Part shown: in pieces, positions 32,630 to 41,725 of the stretch | Layout: every line of letters begins with the position of its first letter | Numbering within the stretch: position 1 is the first letter of the stretch | NCBI GenBank assembly: GCA_964472785.1 | Contig: CAYYMH010000010.1 | Coordinates: 1 to 64,000, forward strand | Source of the DNA: CAYYMH01 sp964472785 | Lineage (GTDB): Bacteria; Zhuqueibacterota; Zhuqueibacteria; Thermofontimicrobiales; Thermofontimicrobiaceae | Direction: 5' to 3' | Length of the DNA stretch: 64,000 bases | Made by a program: the position numbers and the translations under genes | Notes under the pieces: generated by a model | Told to the model about the DNA's origin: nothing | The model's input: the letters and a program-made list of their open reading frames with translations, nothing else | The model's database searches: none

Positions 32630-33016
32630 TTACTTATTTATTTTTCGAAATTGTTGGTTAACCTGGTTAATATTTTCAAGTTGACGGATTATTGTTCTTA
32701 CATTGACAGGGATGCGCAAAAATGACGTTGCACCAGCTTTCAAGATGTCTTCCCGCGGATAATAATCAGAAAAGCTCACAACAACAACCGGAATATTGTG
32801 CTGAAATTCTTTTAAATTTAGGATCAATTCAATGGCATCGCACAATGTTAAATTTAATTCAACAACTAATCCGTCAATAATGTGCTTTCTCAATTTTGAT
32901 AAAGCTTCGAAACCATCAGAGGCAATGATAACTTCGTATCCATAGTGATTTAATTCCAATGATAATTCATCCCGAAAAGATGAACGCTTCATTGCTAGCA
33001 TTATTTTTTTTCTCAT
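32630..33016 (-). CDS. Stand-alone pseudo-receiver (CheY-like) domain
   Basis: 128 residues with the alternating alpha/beta pattern of a receiver: KIMLAMKRSSF, YEVIIASDGFEALSKL, IDGLVVELNLTLCDAIELIL, IPVVVVSFSD, ILKAGATSFLRIPVNV. The key positions are altered: the acidic pair after strand 1 is missing, the phospho-acceptor Asp is replaced by Glu (VVELNL), and the conserved Lys of the LxKP motif is Arg. It therefore probably does not work by phosphorylation; a Glu can mimic the phosphorylated state. The sigma-54 activator gene 450 bases upstream lacks a receiver of its own, which makes interaction thinkable. Confidence 0.75.
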   Translation of the reverse strand: MRKKIMLAMKRSSFRDELSLELNHYGYEVIIASDGFEALSKLRKHIIDGLVVELNLTLCDAIELILNLKEFQHNIPVVVVSFSDYYPREDILKAGATSFLRIPVNVRTIIRQLENINQVNQQFRKINK

Positions 33017-33465
33017 AGCGCTACATCTATTTTTTGAAATTGCTATTTCTTGTAATGTAATACAAACTGCGCAAAATCAATGCCAGCTTATTAAAAGTCG
33101 TAGTTTTTAAAATAAGTTACGCATTTATCAATTTTATAATTAGCCCTTATCTTCTATTTTTTAATAGTTTAATGTTGTTTTCATTACAGGTCTGCTTGTT
33201 TAACTTTTGTGAGCGTATCGAAATGTAGAAATATCTATCAGTTGCTTTGTTGATTTATACTTAAGATTGCACTTTATTTATTCATTTATGTATATAATTT
33301 GCACAATATATTTTATTCATTAAAATATGTGTAATATATTTACACACATGATGCTATTATCAGAAAATTTGGTGCAATTATTTTACATTGTGATAATTTG
33401 CTCAGCGGTTTTACAATAATTCCAATCGATTAAAATTCTTTGAGATTGAAAAACAGCCTCCTTGT
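33017..33465. other. 450-base AT-rich intergenic region
   Basis: It lies between the sigma-54 activator stop (33466) and the pseudo-receiver start (33016). I see no gene, hairpin terminator or RpoN (-24/-12) site that I would defend. It presumably holds the promoter of the pseudo-receiver/zinc-ribbon/FKBP unit. Confidence 0.5.
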
Positions 33466-34446
33466 TTAAGAACTATTATTCTGCTGCTGATCTTTGAGCT
33501 TATTATACAAGCTTCTTCGGCTAATGCCTAAAATTTCAGCCGTCTTTTTCTTATTCCCATTGGTAATCGATAACATCCTTTTAATGATAATCTTTTCAGC
33601 CTCTGCTAATTTTATCCCGATGGGTATTTCAATCTTGTTAATGACAGACTTGGTGTTTAAAATTCGATCCGGAAGATGATTATTGTTAATCTTGTCATCT
33701 TTAGAAATAAGTACCGCTCTTTGGATAACATTCTTCAGCTCTCTGACGTTACCGGGCCAGTCATAAGAAAATAATGCTTCAACTGTTTCCGGATTAAATC
33801 CTTTAATATTCTTCTGAAATTCTTTGCACGCATCCAGCAGTAATTCGTCCATTAAAATTTCCAAATCCCCTTCCCGCTCTCTCAATGGTGGTAAAGTGAT
33901 GGTAAAAACGCTGAGTCGATGAAAAAGGTCACGACGAATAATGGAATTTTCATCTTGCTCTTGACTGAATAAATTTATATTACTGGCTGCAATCACCCGA
34001 ACATCCGTATTAATAAAACTGCGCCCTCCGATGCGCTGAAATTTTTTAGCTTCCAGCACCCGGAGCAGACTCACCTGAGTGGACTCATCCATACTGCTGA
34101 TTTCATCCAAAAAAAGCGTACCACCGTTCGCATGTTCGAATTTACCCAATTTGGTTTTATTGGCGCCGGTAAAGGTGCCTTTTTGGTGTCCGAACAATTC
34201 GCTTCCCACCAGTTCTTTGGATATGGCCCCCGTATTAATAGGAATAAAAGGACCATTCGCCCGAACACTTCTGCGATGGATCGACTCTGCAACTAACTCT
34301 TTGCCGGTTCCGCTTTCTCCGAGAATCAAAACAGTAACATCATTTTCTGCAGCTTCCCGGATCCGTTGAAAAATTAATTTCATTTGCGGACTTTTACCAG
34401 TTAATTTGTCAAATTTTACCTTTTTTATTTCTTCCCATGTATGCAA
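33466..34446 (-). CDS. Sigma-54-dependent transcriptional activator (AAA+ and Fis domains only)
   Basis: 326 residues from a TTG at 34446 with AGGGGA upstream. It starts almost directly with the AAA+ domain: Walker A GESGTGKE, the sigma-54 contact loop as GTFTGA (usual GAFTGA), Walker B GGTLFLDEIS, and the sensor regions RVIAASNINL and YDWPGNVRELKNV. A C-terminal Fis-type helix-turn-helix (KTAEILGISRRSLYNKLKDQ) follows. It lacks an N-terminal sensor domain, so it is either constitutive or controlled in trans, as PspF is. It activates RpoN promoters by ATP-driven opening. It is divergent from the PEPCK gene. Confidence 0.92.
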   Translation of the reverse strand: MHTWEEIKKVKFDKLTGKSPQMKLIFQRIREAAENDVTVLILGESGTGKELVAESIHRRSVRANGPFIPINTGAISKELVGSELFGHQKGTFTGANKTKLGKFEHANGGTLFLDEISSMDESTQVSLLRVLEAKKFQRIGGRSFINTDVRVIAASNINLFSQEQDENSIIRRDLFHRLSVFTITLPPLREREGDLEILMDELLLDACKEFQKNIKGFNPETVEALFSYDWPGNVRELKNVIQRAVLISKDDKINNNHLPDRILNTKSVINKIEIPIGIKLAEAEKIIIKRMLSITNGNKKKTAEILGISRRSLYNKLKDQQQNNSS

Positions 34447-34600
34447 AATTGTCCCCTAATTTTATCTCATCGACTGGTTACCATAATTTCTAAAAATTCT
34501 CATTTTATTTTTTAATATAAAAAAACAAAATGAAAAATACAAGTAAACAAAATATTTATTTTGAGATATCAAATTCATTTAAAATCAACTCAAAAAGCTA

Positions 34601-34629
34601 TTGCATTTTATGATTAAACCTGTTATATT
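34601..34629 (+). promoter_or_regulatory. Sigma-70 promoter for pckA
   Basis: TTGCAT (34601-34606), 17-base spacer, TATATT (34624-34629), 49 bases before the ATG at 34678. Confidence 0.6.
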
Positions 34630-34677
34630 TGAACAAAATTTTGATCATTCCAGTCATTTAAAAATTAGGAATAAATC

Positions 34678-36525
34678 ATGAGCGATTCTGTTTATCAGGA
34701 AGAAGAATACCGTCGATTTAGTGAAAATTTAACCCCATTATTAAAAGGTTCAAACATCGAACGACTGAGCCTGAAGAAATTAAAAAAGCCTGCTTTTAAA
34801 ACCGGCATAAAAACAAAATTTGGCTCCTATGGCTGGCGTTCAGCGGTATCCAGCCGGGTCGCCCCCAAAACCGTTTATCTCGGTAGCCCCAAAATCCGAC
34901 TACCGAAACCGACAGACTTGCACAAAACCATTATCGAAAATGCTCCCGAGGAATTACACAAGGTCCTTCACTTATTGAGAACATTGCCCTTTGTTCATTT
35001 AAGGAGACAAATGGGCGATAGCAACGAATTTAATCCGATATGCAATCTTTACTTATCGGTGGCTGACCCGAAAAACTATCGCATTGCCTACATGTGGGGA
35101 AACACACTGCGTAAGCCCAATCCGAAACAGCCGGGTCCGGAATTTACCATGATCCACATTCCTGAAGAACATCAAATGAGTCAACAGGTTTTAGCATTGC
35201 CGGAATATAATTTGAACATCGCGCTGGGTACCGATTACATGGGCGAAGATAAAAAAGGATTTCTCAGACAGGCGATGTGGTACGCTGACGAACACGACAT
35301 GCTCGGTTTACACGCCGGTACGAAATTGGTTTACATCCGAGATGCCAAGGATAATAAACTCAAGCGTTACGGCGTTTTTCTCTTTGGACTGACTGCGACC
35401 GGAAAATCGACATGGTCTTGTCATCAGTTAGGATTGGATCACAAGAAAGGCGAAAAAACAGAGGCGGTTCAGGATGATATTGTCTTTCTTAGACGCGACG
35501 GTTCGGCTTACGGTAGTGAAAATGGTTTCTTTGTGAAAACCGATGTTGAAAAAGATATGCAGGAAGCCATGTACTATGCCCTCATTGATAAATCAGCGCT
35601 TTATGAAAATGTAATGATTGATGCTGACGGTAATCCCGACTTTCTTGATGAAAATCTGTGTGCTAATGGTCGAGCCGTGATCCAGAAAGATAAGCTGCGG
35701 ATTAAACGAGGCAGAAGATTGGTTGGCATTGACTCGAAAACGATTAACTTACCCTCACTCGAGGAACTGGATGGAATTGCTTTCGCTTTTATTACACGCA
35801 GAAATACGATCATGCCGTTTGCGCAGCGACTCACAGCAGAGCAGGCAGTTTTAGCGTATTTATGGGGAGAGTCCACTCACAGTTACGCATCGCAACCGGA
35901 CAAAGCCGGAGAATCTGTGCGGATTGTAGGCACTGATCCTTTCATCGTTGGTTCGAGAGCCCGAAAGGTGAACCGGTTTTATGACATCATCATGGAACTA
36001 AAAGATAAATATCCGGGCAAAGTCAAATTCTATCAATACAACACCGGCGGTGTCGGTGAAATTATCGAAGAATATATGGAGGGTGGTGTTAAAAAGAAAC
36101 GCATGGTTCGCAAAGTCAAACGCGTGCCCATTAATTTAATGGCATCCTTGCAGCGCGGTGATTTGAGAGGAACGAACACCTACGAAAAAGGTATGTTAGG
36201 AACTGAAGCCGTGGTTCGCTGTGAAGGTGAAGATATTTCCATGCAAGACCCGTATAATTATTATTCACAAGAACAAATAGACGCTTACATTGATAATTTA
36301 GTAATCGGGAGAAAGAAATTTACCGAAGAAATTGCAGAGGAAGGCTTAAATCCTGACATTCTCAAATTTGCAGAACAGTCATTTCAAATTTCAAAAAAAT
36401 ACAGCGGACGCAATAAATTTGTTTCTGAAAAAAAAGAAACACCGCAAGAGGAATTGGTGTCTCAATCAACACCCAAAGAATGGGAAAGCAAAACACGTCC
36501 TCCAAGACCCAGTTGGAGCCGGTAA
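34678..36525 (+). CDS. pckA: Phosphoenolpyruvate carboxykinase, ATP type (divergent)
   Basis: 615 residues. The PEPCK active-site elements are readable: YMGEDKKGF (metal/oxaloacetate Lys), LGLHAGTK (metal His), kinase-1 P-loop FGLTATGKSTWS, kinase-2 QDDIVF with the metal Asp, ENGFFVKTD, and RRNTIMPFAQRLT. It interconverts oxaloacetate + ATP with PEP + CO2 + ADP, for gluconeogenesis or, in anaerobes, CO2 fixation with ATP gain. It is longer than E. coli PckA, with an N-terminal extension and a basic Pro/Ser/Arg tail. The gene has its own promoter. A second, degenerate PEPCK-like domain is encoded at 23737. Confidence 0.88.
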   Translation: MSDSVYQEEEYRRFSENLTPLLKGSNIERLSLKKLKKPAFKTGIKTKFGSYGWRSAVSSRVAPKTVYLGSPKIRLPKPTDLHKTIIENAPEELHKVLHLLRTLPFVHLRRQMGDSNEFNPICNLYLSVADPKNYRIAYMWGNTLRKPNPKQPGPEFTMIHIPEEHQMSQQVLALPEYNLNIALGTDYMGEDKKGFLRQAMWYADEHDMLGLHAGTKLVYIRDAKDNKLKRYGVFLFGLTATGKSTWSCHQLGLDHKKGEKTEAVQDDIVFLRRDGSAYGSENGFFVKTDVEKDMQEAMYYALIDKSALYENVMIDADGNPDFLDENLCANGRAVIQKDKLRIKRGRRLVGIDSKTINLPSLEELDGIAFAFITRRNTIMPFAQRLTAEQAVLAYLWGESTHSYASQPDKAGESVRIVGTDPFIVGSRARKVNRFYDIIMELKDKYPGKVKFYQYNTGGVGEIIEEYMEGGVKKKRMVRKVKRVPINLMASLQRGDLRGTNTYEKGMLGTEAVVRCEGEDISMQDPYNYYSQEQIDAYIDNLVIGRKKFTEEIAEEGLNPDILKFAEQSFQISKKYSGRNKFVSEKKETPQEELVSQSTPKEWESKTRPPRPSWSR

Positions 36526-36672
36526 TAACCAAAGCGAATTAAAGCTTTTTACTATAATTTGTTTTTGTAAAATCACAATGACACAAACTAATCAGAGTTC
36601 AAAATACAAATCATTAAAAAAAAACTCTGCGTTCTCCGGGGCTCTGTGGCTTTTAATTGAACTCAAAAGATA

Positions 36673-37920
36673 ATGATCAAACTCAAAAAACATTATTTCA
36701 TTTACCTTCTGATATTGCTCTTTTTACTCACCTCGACTTGGCTGATTTCCCATTTCAATTTCGATATTAAAATGCAAACCATGTTTTACGATGCGAATTC
36801 GAGCGAAGTCTGGTATCAGAAAGATTATCCAGCCTGGGATTTTGCTTATCATTACGGTCCGTACCTCGCTATTATATTAACTGTGGGAGCGCTGATAATC
36901 TTTGTGTTAAGCTGGTCAGTACAGCGATTTAAAAAACTCAGAATGCATTGTGCACTAATTTTACTGACTATGATCCTCGGTCCGGGATTAGTGATTAACG
37001 GTCTGTTGAAAGATCGCTGGGGGCGTCCGAGACCGCGTCAGATCGAACAATTTGGCGGCGACCGGCAATTTCATGAGATCTGGCAGCCCGGAATTCCGGG
37101 AAAAGGGAAATCCTTTCCTTGCGGCCATTGTGCCATGGGGTTTATTTTTATCGTCCTTTTCTATTCTTTCAGGAAAAAAAATAAATCGATTGCTTATTCG
37201 TGCCTCATTTTCAGCCTGATTTACGGCAGCTATATCGGGATGGCGCGGATCGCACAGGGAGGGCATTTTTTATCTGATGTGATTTGGTCCGGAGGTATTA
37301 CCTATCTGATTGCGACGCTACTATATTTTGATATTTTAAAAATACCGGAAGCAAAGAGAGCGCGTTCTGCGAAAAAGAAACTTTTAGTATCGGTCTCAAA
37401 ACCGGTTAAAACGTTTTTGACTTTATTTCTACTTGTAATATCGCTATCTCTGCTCATTTTTATTTTCCTGTTTGCCAAGCCGTTTTACAAGCAGTACCGG
37501 CATCCCATTAATGTCGAAAAATCATTTAATCATATTATTTTAGAATTGACACTGGAAAAGACGAATGTTATTTTGCAGGCAGGCGATTTTTCAAATCCGC
37601 TCAAATTAGAAACAACGCTCCAGGGTTATGGCTTTCCCGAGCACAAATTCAGCAGTAATCTCCAAAAGACCTTTAAACAAGATACTCTTTTTCTAAATTA
37701 TCATCTGCTGACTGAAGGCTATTTTTATGAAATCAATAAAACAGTATCCATCGACGTTGATACCAGCTTCACGACAGCATTTACCGGTTTGATTGAAGAA
37801 GGTAATCTATTGGTCAGAAAAGGAATCAGCGAAACACAGGTAAAATTGGATCAATTAAAAATTAAAAATGGCAAAATTATTCAACAGAAATATATTCAAG
37901 GAGAAAACAAGGATGACTGA
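36673..37920 (+). CDS. PAP2-superfamily membrane phosphatase with C-terminal extension
   Basis: 415 residues. Residues ~1-235 hold five to six membrane helices and the three phosphatase motifs: KDRWGRPRPR, FPCGHCA (the PSGH motif with Cys for Ser, as in LpxE-like members) and RIAQGGHFLSD. It should remove phosphate from lipid A, undecaprenyl pyrophosphate or a phospholipid head group on the periplasmic side. After one more membrane helix (~250-275) a ~135-residue soluble domain, predicted outside, has no family I recognise. It overlaps the next gene by eight bases, so the two are coupled. Confidence 0.88.
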   Translation: MIKLKKHYFIYLLILLFLLTSTWLISHFNFDIKMQTMFYDANSSEVWYQKDYPAWDFAYHYGPYLAIILTVGALIIFVLSWSVQRFKKLRMHCALILLTMILGPGLVINGLLKDRWGRPRPRQIEQFGGDRQFHEIWQPGIPGKGKSFPCGHCAMGFIFIVLFYSFRKKNKSIAYSCLIFSLIYGSYIGMARIAQGGHFLSDVIWSGGITYLIATLLYFDILKIPEAKRARSAKKKLLVSVSKPVKTFLTLFLLVISLSLLIFIFLFAKPFYKQYRHPINVEKSFNHIILELTLEKTNVILQAGDFSNPLKLETTLQGYGFPEHKFSSNLQKTFKQDTLFLNYHLLTEGYFYEINKTVSIDVDTSFTTAFTGLIEEGNLLVRKGISETQVKLDQLKIKNGKIIQQKYIQGENKDD

Positions 37921-39064
37921 ATTAACATTGAGTGATATTGAGAATCTGATGCGTTCTGTTTTTTCACTCCGTTCGGAGGATAAAAATTTGGCGATCATTG
38001 TCGATGTGCCGGATGAATCTGTTCCAGATTCCCCGAAATGGCAAGAGCGGAGAGCGATTGCCCATGACTGGTATGAGAAATTAACAAATCTAAAATCCAG
38101 TTTATCACTGGAAAAGGTGAATATTTTTTATTATCCGAATGTACACAATAACAATGCTGATCTCCCCGAAACCGCCTATTTTTACTCAGATGATCCTTCA
38201 AATTTGAACGCCTCCACCCTATCAAAAAATGGAGAGGCTGTTAATTTTATGAAATCACTTTCACATACTCAACTGATTTTGGCGCTGACTCAATTTTCAG
38301 CCACAGCACCGCTCAAGTTGTTAGCCAAAAAATACAATTTTCGGGCGGCGACCATGCCCGGCTTTTCAGTTGCCATGGTTCCGGCGCTGAAATTGAATTA
38401 CGAAGAGATAAACCGCCGAGTTAGCGAAATCAAACAACGGCTCGATCCGGCGGATTCGGTTGATATTGAATTTTCTACTGAGGATGGCGAAAAATACGAA
38501 ATTCATTTTGATTTACGCTTCCGTGAAGCCCATGCCAGCGGGGGGCGATTTCCTGATCCGGGAACCGCGGGAAATTTACCAAGCGGTGAGTGCTATATTG
38601 TACCATACGAAGGCGAAAAGACTGAAAAAAGTGAGTCAGCGGGGATGCTGCCGGTACAGTTTGATGAAGAGATTGTTGTTTACAAAATTGACCAGAATGT
38701 CGCGAAAGAGATCATGAGCAAAGGCAATCAATCCAAACTGGAACTGGAAAAAATCACCGAAGAGCCAGCGTATGCCAATATTGCTGAAATAGGATTTGGT
38801 GTACTGAAGGACTTTGGCGTAAACCCAACCGGAGAAATTTTACTTGATGAAAAATTAGGATTGCACATAGCGTTTGGCAGAAGCGATCATTTTGGCGGAA
38901 ATGTTGGCGTGAAGGATTTTACCAAACCGGAAAATGTCGTCCACATCGACCGGATCTACATTCCAGAAACGCAACCCAAAATATCAGTCAAAAAAGTCGT
39001 CTTAAATTATAAAGATGAAAAAAGCTTTACCCTGATGAAGCAAGGTGAGTACACGCTTTTCTAA
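37913..39064 (+). CDS. M29-like aminopeptidase family protein
   Basis: 383 residues from the ATG at 37913 (AAGGAG 13 bases and AAGG 1 base upstream), overlapping the PAP2 stop by eight bases. The N-terminal half is an alpha/beta domain (NLAIIVDVPDE, TQLILALTQFSATAPLKLLAKKYNFRAATMPGF). The C-terminal half shows the thermophilic metallopeptidase (AmpS/PepS, M29) pattern: GNLPSGECYIVPYEG, AEIGFGVLKDFGVNPTGEILLDEKLGLHIAFGRSDHFGG and ENVVHIDRIY, with plausible Glu, His and Asp metal ligands. It probably cleaves N-terminal residues from peptides in the cytoplasm. The link to the phosphatase is positional only. Confidence 0.78.
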   Translation: MTELTLSDIENLMRSVFSLRSEDKNLAIIVDVPDESVPDSPKWQERRAIAHDWYEKLTNLKSSLSLEKVNIFYYPNVHNNNADLPETAYFYSDDPSNLNASTLSKNGEAVNFMKSLSHTQLILALTQFSATAPLKLLAKKYNFRAATMPGFSVAMVPALKLNYEEINRRVSEIKQRLDPADSVDIEFSTEDGEKYEIHFDLRFREAHASGGRFPDPGTAGNLPSGECYIVPYEGEKTEKSESAGMLPVQFDEEIVVYKIDQNVAKEIMSKGNQSKLELEKITEEPAYANIAEIGFGVLKDFGVNPTGEILLDEKLGLHIAFGRSDHFGGNVGVKDFTKPENVVHIDRIYIPETQPKISVKKVVLNYKDEKSFTLMKQGEYTLF

Positions 39065-39119
39065 TTCTAATCATCAAAAACTATTCTAAAATCCAGCCGA
39101 TAAATATTGAGGAGTTAAG

Positions 39120-40514
39120 ATGAAAATACAATTTTTGGGCGCGACAAAAACAGTTACCGGATCGATGCACATTCTGGAAGCGAACAACAAAAAAATCTTG
39201 CTTGACTGCGGATTATATCAGGGGCGACGAAAGAAAGCTGAAAAGATCAATCGAAATCTGTTATTCGATGCCAGGGAAATTGATGCGTTGATTCTCTCCC
39301 ACGCGCATATTGATCATTCCGGCAATATACCTAATTTAGTGAAAAATGGATTTCAGGGTAAAATTTACACCACAGAAGCAACGTTTGATCTGTGTAAATC
39401 GATGTTGTTGGACAGTGGACATATTCATGAAAAAGATGTTGAATATTTAAATAAAAAACGATCGCGCAAAGGACTGCCATTATTGGAGCCATTGTACACC
39501 AAAGAAGATGCTGAAAAATCGCTGGGGTTGTTTGAAGGTCAACCTTATGATTCCCCTTTTCAATTGGGAGAAGGCATTCAGGTCGTTTTCCGGGATGCCG
39601 GACATATTCTCGGTTCAGCGTTGACCAAGCTCACCGTTAGCGAAAATGGGAAATCAGCGAATGTCGGATACATTGTTGATTTGGGACGAAAAAATTTGCC
39701 TATTCTGCGTGATCCCCATCAATACAAAGATTTGGATTATATGATACTGGAAAGCACTTACGGCGGCAGAACACACGCCGACATACAAGAAGCAGAAGCT
39801 AAACTTGAGGAAATAATCCATCGGGCTTATAAGAGAAAAGGAAAAATTATCATTCCATCATTTGCTATGGAACGTACTCAGGAAATTGTGTATTGCCTGA
39901 ACAATCTTTGGGAAAATAATAAAATTCCCAAAATTCCTGTCTTTGTTGACAGCCCGCTGGCAGTGAATGTGACCGAAGTTTTTAGGCGACACCCTGAATG
40001 CTACGATGAGGAAACTAACGAGTTGCTTGCCAACCATGATGATCCGTTTGGTTTTGAAAAGCTGAAATATGTGCGTGATGTTAATGAATCGAAAAACATT
40101 AATAGCTTGAATGAAACCTGCATTATTATTTCTGCTTCGGGCATGTGCGAAGTGGGGCGTATTTTACATCATCTGAAAAACAACATTCAGGATAAACGAA
40201 ATATCATTCTTGTTGTTGGCTTTATGGCGGCACACACATTGGGGCGTAAATTGGTTGAAGGTTGGACTGATGTGAAAATTTTCGGTAAAAAATATCAGGT
40301 GAATGCCGAGGTTGAAGTGATGAACGTTTTTAGCGCCCATGCCGATTCTGTCGATCTCGTCAAATATGCTACCGGGACCAAGGATTCGCTGAAGCACATT
40401 TTTCTGGTTCATGGTGAGGAAAATCAAAGTAATGAACTATTAGCTAAATTACAAAATGCAGGATTTTCCAATGTCAGTATCCCGTCAAAGGGAGACGATG
40501 CAGACTTAAAGTAA
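39120..40514 (+). CDS. MBL-fold/beta-CASP RNA-processing exonuclease-like protein
   Basis: 464 residues, GAGG before the ATG. The metallo-beta-lactamase signature SHAHIDHSGNIP binds two zincs. More motifs follow: FRDAGHILGSAL and LESTYGGRTHAD, the beta-CASP region IIPSFAMERTQEIVYCLNNLW and ASGMCEVGRILHHLKN, then the RMMBL tail VFSAHADSVDLVKYA with KHIFLVHGEENQ. This is the YSH1/CPSF73-like bacterial group, which acts on RNA as an endo- or exonuclease. It lies 55 bases after the peptidase gene and 33 before pfkA, so co-transcription is likely. Confidence 0.93.
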   Translation: MKIQFLGATKTVTGSMHILEANNKKILLDCGLYQGRRKKAEKINRNLLFDAREIDALILSHAHIDHSGNIPNLVKNGFQGKIYTTEATFDLCKSMLLDSGHIHEKDVEYLNKKRSRKGLPLLEPLYTKEDAEKSLGLFEGQPYDSPFQLGEGIQVVFRDAGHILGSALTKLTVSENGKSANVGYIVDLGRKNLPILRDPHQYKDLDYMILESTYGGRTHADIQEAEAKLEEIIHRAYKRKGKIIIPSFAMERTQEIVYCLNNLWENNKIPKIPVFVDSPLAVNVTEVFRRHPECYDEETNELLANHDDPFGFEKLKYVRDVNESKNINSLNETCIIISASGMCEVGRILHHLKNNIQDKRNIILVVGFMAAHTLGRKLVEGWTDVKIFGKKYQVNAEVEVMNVFSAHADSVDLVKYATGTKDSLKHIFLVHGEENQSNELLAKLQNAGFSNVSIPSKGDDADLK

Positions 40515-40547
40515 CAATTGAAATACGAAAATGAAGGATTTGTCAAA

Positions 40548-41639
40548 ATGAAATCAATTAAACGAATCGGAGTCTTAACAGGCGGGGGTGATTGTCCGGG
40601 ATTAAATGCGGTTATCCGTGCGGTGGTTAAAACCGCAGTCAATGATTTTGATATGGACGTGGTCGGATTTCTGGACGGATTCAAAGGATTAGTGGAAAAC
40701 CGATATTTAAAACTCGGTTTAGACAAAGTATCCGGGATTATCACCCGTGGCGGCACAATTCTTGGGACGACCAACCGCTTTGATCCGTTCAATTATCCGA
40801 TTTTAGAAAACGGAAAATATGATTTTCGTGACCGCTCCGAACAGGCAGTCAGAAATTTTGAAGAATTGGGATTGCAGGCACTAATCTGTATTGGCGGGGA
40901 CGGTACCATGGCTGTCGCCCATAAAATTTCAAAAAAAGGTGTGCCCGTAGTTGGAATCCCCAAAACGATAGATAACGATTTACTGGGCACCGATGTAACA
41001 TTTGGCTTTGATTCAGCACTGTGCACAGCAACCGAAGCCATCGACAAAATTCACACCACTGCGCAGTCTCACCACCGCGTAATGATTGTCGAAGTAATGG
41101 GACGTTATGCTGGGTGGTTAGCACTCTGTTCCGGAATAGCCGGCGGCGGTGATATTATTCTGATACCGGAAATCCCTTTTAAAATTGAAAAAGTCTGTGA
41201 TAAAATTAAAGAGAGAAATTATCATGGCAGACATTTCAGCATCTTAGTGGTTGGCGAAGGTGCGAAACCCGAAGGCGGAGAGCTTGTGGTCAAGAAAAAA
41301 ATTGAAGGCTCGCCTGAGCCGATTCGTTTAGGGGGAATCGGTAACAAAGTGTCGGATGAGATTGAAAAAATGATTCAAACAGAAACCAGAGTAACGGTGC
41401 TGGGGCATTTGTTGCGTGGAGGAATACCAACCCCTGCCGACCGTTTGCTGGCTTCGCGTTACGGCGTGGCTGCGACAAATTTGGTTGCGAAAAAACGATT
41501 CGGAAAGATGGTTGCGCTCAAAGGTCAAGAAATTAAAAACGTTTCCATTGAACAGGTCGCCGGCAAACCGCGTACAATTGAATTAGACTCCCCGTTGATT
41601 GATTCTGCCAGGTCTTTGGGCACTTCGTTAGGAGATTAG
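40548..41639 (+). CDS. pfkA: 6-phosphofructokinase (group III, ATP-type signature)
   Basis: 363 residues from the ATG at 40548 (AAGGA 9 bases upstream; an in-frame start 10 codons earlier is less likely). Motifs: LTGGGDCPGLNAVIRAVV, GFKGLVE, ICIGGDGTMAVAHKI and GIPKTIDNDLLGTDVTFGFDSAL. The GGDGT form, with Gly and not Asp at the selector position, points to ATP as donor, while PKTIDND is typical of the mixed PPi/ATP group III. It makes fructose 1,6-bisphosphate in glycolysis. It is the last gene of the plus-strand series starting at 36673. Confidence 0.93.
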   Translation: MKSIKRIGVLTGGGDCPGLNAVIRAVVKTAVNDFDMDVVGFLDGFKGLVENRYLKLGLDKVSGIITRGGTILGTTNRFDPFNYPILENGKYDFRDRSEQAVRNFEELGLQALICIGGDGTMAVAHKISKKGVPVVGIPKTIDNDLLGTDVTFGFDSALCTATEAIDKIHTTAQSHHRVMIVEVMGRYAGWLALCSGIAGGGDIILIPEIPFKIEKVCDKIKERNYHGRHFSILVVGEGAKPEGGELVVKKKIEGSPEPIRLGGIGNKVSDEIEKMIQTETRVTVLGHLLRGGIPTPADRLLASRYGVAATNLVAKKRFGKMVALKGQEIKNVSIEQVAGKPRTIELDSPLIDSARSLGTSLGD

Positions 41640-41640
41640 C

Positions 41641-41682
41641 AAAAAAAGAAGAGATCATGATTTTGAACTTCATGACCTCTTC
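41641..41682 (-). terminator. Rho-independent terminator of the elbB-like gene
   Basis: GAAGAGATCATGA (41648-41660) pairs with TCATGACCTCTTC (41670-41682) with one G-T pair. On the minus strand it is followed by TTTTTTT. It lies between convergent genes and may also slow transcription from pfkA. Confidence 0.85.
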
Positions 41683-41725
41683 CCTGCTTATAGCTGCTTG
41701 GGCTATCGTTCTGATAAATAAGTTG

